A stretch of DNA of 35,040 nt from NCBI GenBank assembly GCA_039930985.1, contig JBDTSV010000138.1, positions 1 to 35,040 on the forward strand, given 5' to 3'. This stretch comes from CADEED01 sp039930985. Its GTDB lineage: Bacteria > Pseudomonadota > Gammaproteobacteria > Steroidobacterales > Steroidobacteraceae. Each line of letters starts with the position of its first letter. The stretch's first letter is position 1. A program made the position numbers and the translations under genes. The notes beneath the pieces are model-generated. The model was not told the origin of the DNA, made no database searches, and saw nothing but the letters and a program-made list of their open reading frames with translations. Of the stretch, positions 33,887 through 35,040 are shown piece by piece.

Positions 33887-34886
33887 CCCAGTCGTGCATG
33901 TCGTCGCGCATCGCGTTTGGGTTGTAGAGGTCGCGGTCGCCGACGTGCATCCAGACTCGGATCGGCTTCTTCGCCGCGCTGGCAATGATCGACTCGTGAT
34001 AACCCCACGCTCCGCCCGGCGTCTCCGGGTTGAACGGCCACTGCTGGTTCACATAGGTACCCGAGAAGCTGATGACTCGCTGATACCACTCCGGATGGGT
34101 CCAGGCCATCGTGAACGCCGCTGCCGCGCCCGAGCTGCAGCCCATGACGGCGCGCGCGCCAGGTTTGCGCGAGAGCTTCACGTCGTATTTTTTCTCGACC
34201 GCCGGCAGCACTTCGGCCTCGATGTACTCGGCGAACTTGCCCGACATGGTGTCGTATTCGAGCCCGCGTTCGCTGCCCTGGGCGTCACCGCCACCGTTCT
34301 GGATCATGATGGCGACGATGACCGGGATGCGCTTCTGCGCGATGAGGTTGTCGAGCAGACGCGGCAGCGTCACGTCTGGTTCGCCGAACTTCGGTCCGTC
34401 GTGCGTCACCAGGAACGCGGCCCGGCCGACGTGCTGATACTGCGCCGGCATGTAGACCGTGATCGTGCGTTGATAGGGCTGCGCATGCGTCGCAACGATG
34501 ACCGTCTTGGGATTGTTTGGATCCACCGTGCCGAAGGCATCGCGCGCGATGCCGGGGTAGAACTTGCTGTCCGCGGAATCCATCTGGAACTGCTGGACGG
34601 TGCCCGACTTCACGCCGTCGGTGAGACTGAGCTCGCGGGCGGGAACGTAGTGCGGGCCGATGACGAAGTCGCCGTGCTTGTCGATCGGCGCGCTGGCGCC
34701 GTTGCCTTCGATTTTCGTGAACGGCGGCGCTTCCGGGCCGTCGGCAAGACGGGTGGGAGGAGTCGGGCGCGCGACGGGCGGGAAAGCGGGTGCGGGAGCA
34801 GCTGCCGGCGTGGTCTGGGCGCCGGCGAGCGAGTGAACCAGAAGGCAGCCGGCCAGAGTCGCAAGTTGCAATGTTCGCGCGTGCAT
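33729..34886 (-). CDS. Exported alpha/beta-hydrolase esterase (esterase D/Fes type), 385 aa
   Basis: A Sec-exported esterase of the putative-esterase (PF00756) family. Signal peptide about 1-23 (LATLAGCLLVHSLAGA), then a Pro/Ala-rich linker to about residue 55. The hydrolase domain carries TVYMPAQYQ, nucleophile motif GCSSG with Ser251, an acidic residue in VGDRDLYN (Asp317 or Asp319) and His361 in DSGHCDGR as the expected triad. Substrate is unknown; feruloyl, acetylxylan or siderophore esters are typical of the family. The ATG at 34886 follows AGGGGGTTACGT. The larger frame to 34976 is rejected as lacking a signal start. Divergent from the SRAP gene. Confidence 0.88.
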   Translation of the reverse strand: MHARTLQLATLAGCLLVHSLAGAQTTPAAAPAPAFPPVARPTPPTRLADGPEAPPFTKIEGNGASAPIDKHGDFVIGPHYVPARELSLTDGVKSGTVQQFQMDSADSKFYPGIARDAFGTVDPNNPKTVIVATHAQPYQRTITVYMPAQYQHVGRAAFLVTHDGPKFGEPDVTLPRLLDNLIAQKRIPVIVAIMIQNGGGDAQGSERGLEYDTMSGKFAEYIEAEVLPAVEKKYDVKLSRKPGARAVMGCSSGAAAAFTMAWTHPEWYQRVISFSGTYVNQQWPFNPETPGGAWGYHESIIASAAKKPIRVWMHVGDRDLYNPNAMRDDMHDWVIANHRMAKVLKDKGYDYQYSFALDSGHCDGRVRAQTLPQALEWVWRGYGGK

Positions 34887-34984
34887 ACGTAACCCCCTGA
34901 ACTTGGGCGGATCGTAGCGTGGCGCCGCGGCGGACGCGAGTGAGCGGGTAGGCAAGACGGTCGCCGGGCAGCACAATCCGTTCC

Positions 34985-35040
34985 ATGTGCTATTCAGCCC
35001 AGATCCAGGCCTCGTATATGAAGTATCTGCGCGAGACCGG
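34985..35040 (+). CDS. SRAP (YedK/HMCES-like) protein, N-terminal fragment (partial)
   Basis: The last 56 bases give MCYSAQIQASYMKYLRETG. A start Met followed by Cys2 and the MCYSA...YxKYLR pattern is the signature of SRAP proteins. In these the Met is removed and Cys2 forms a covalent crosslink with abasic sites in single-stranded DNA. CACAAT lies seven bases before the ATG. The rest is beyond the window edge. Confidence 0.75.
   Translation, partial: MCYSAQIQASYMKYLRET

Noticed and set aside
33804..34892. 362-codon plus-strand frame
   Set aside because: Antisense to the esterase, whose catalytic motifs are clear on the other strand.

Overview
The window reads as an ordinary chromosomal stretch of a high-GC, free-living Gram-negative bacterium. 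The best guess is a gammaproteobacterium of the Steroidobacter/Nevskia/Xanthomonas neighbourhood. This rests on the gene families present (HutF-type histidine degradation, a paired DUF1592/DUF1552 locus, YfiR, DUF748, a DUF5916 outer-membrane barrel, a cytochrome c'-like/b561 pair, PsiF) and on outer-membrane and Tat/Sec export features. It is inference from families, not a database result. I see no phage, plasmid, insertion sequence, CRISPR array, rRNA or tRNA.

Layout. 1-3992: the end of an MFS transporter, a helical hypothetical, a small zinc ribbon, a large DUF748 envelope protein and a 39-residue lysine-rich protein. 4065-10175: a tandem DUF1428 protein, then the histidine-utilisation genes hutI-hutG-hutU, an operon with two 4-base overlaps, with hutF on the opposite strand. 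Together they convert urocanate to glutamate plus formate through formylglutamate; hutH and a regulator are not in view. 10176-16088: a signalling block with a YfiR-like periplasmic protein translationally coupled to a CHASE8-HAMP-GAF hybrid histidine kinase, a DUF1993 protein, a soluble GAF histidine kinase and an orphan Hpt protein. 16173-22070: a Tat-exported DUF1552 protein and a cytochrome-type DUF1592 protein, divergent from a cytochrome c'-like protein and a cytochrome b561, followed by a glutathione transferase.

22174-28219: an LRAT-type NlpC/P60 protein whose start codon lies inside a 15-bp perfect inverted repeat, a YdeI/OmpD-associated protein, an exported GH5-like glycosidase, folE, a DUF5916 barrel and a small protein. 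Three REP-like palindromic elements sit at gene ends here. 28271-33164: a glycine/methionine-rich membrane protein, then DUF899-DUF2182 divergent from a winged-helix regulator and a beta-propeller protein, then an NTF2-like exported protein. 33321-35040: PsiF, a possible gene remnant, an exported esterase and the first codons of an SRAP (YedK/HMCES) protein.

Two signals go beyond the gene list. At many starts a TAnnnT hexamer lies only 6-7 bases before the ATG with no ribosome binding site, which suggests leaderless mRNAs are frequent in this organism. The other is the long inverted repeat that buries the LRAT start codon. Neither is proven. I do not see a clearly new multi-gene system; the best candidates are the YfiR/CHASE8 kinase unit and the DUF899/DUF2182//regulator/propeller unit.
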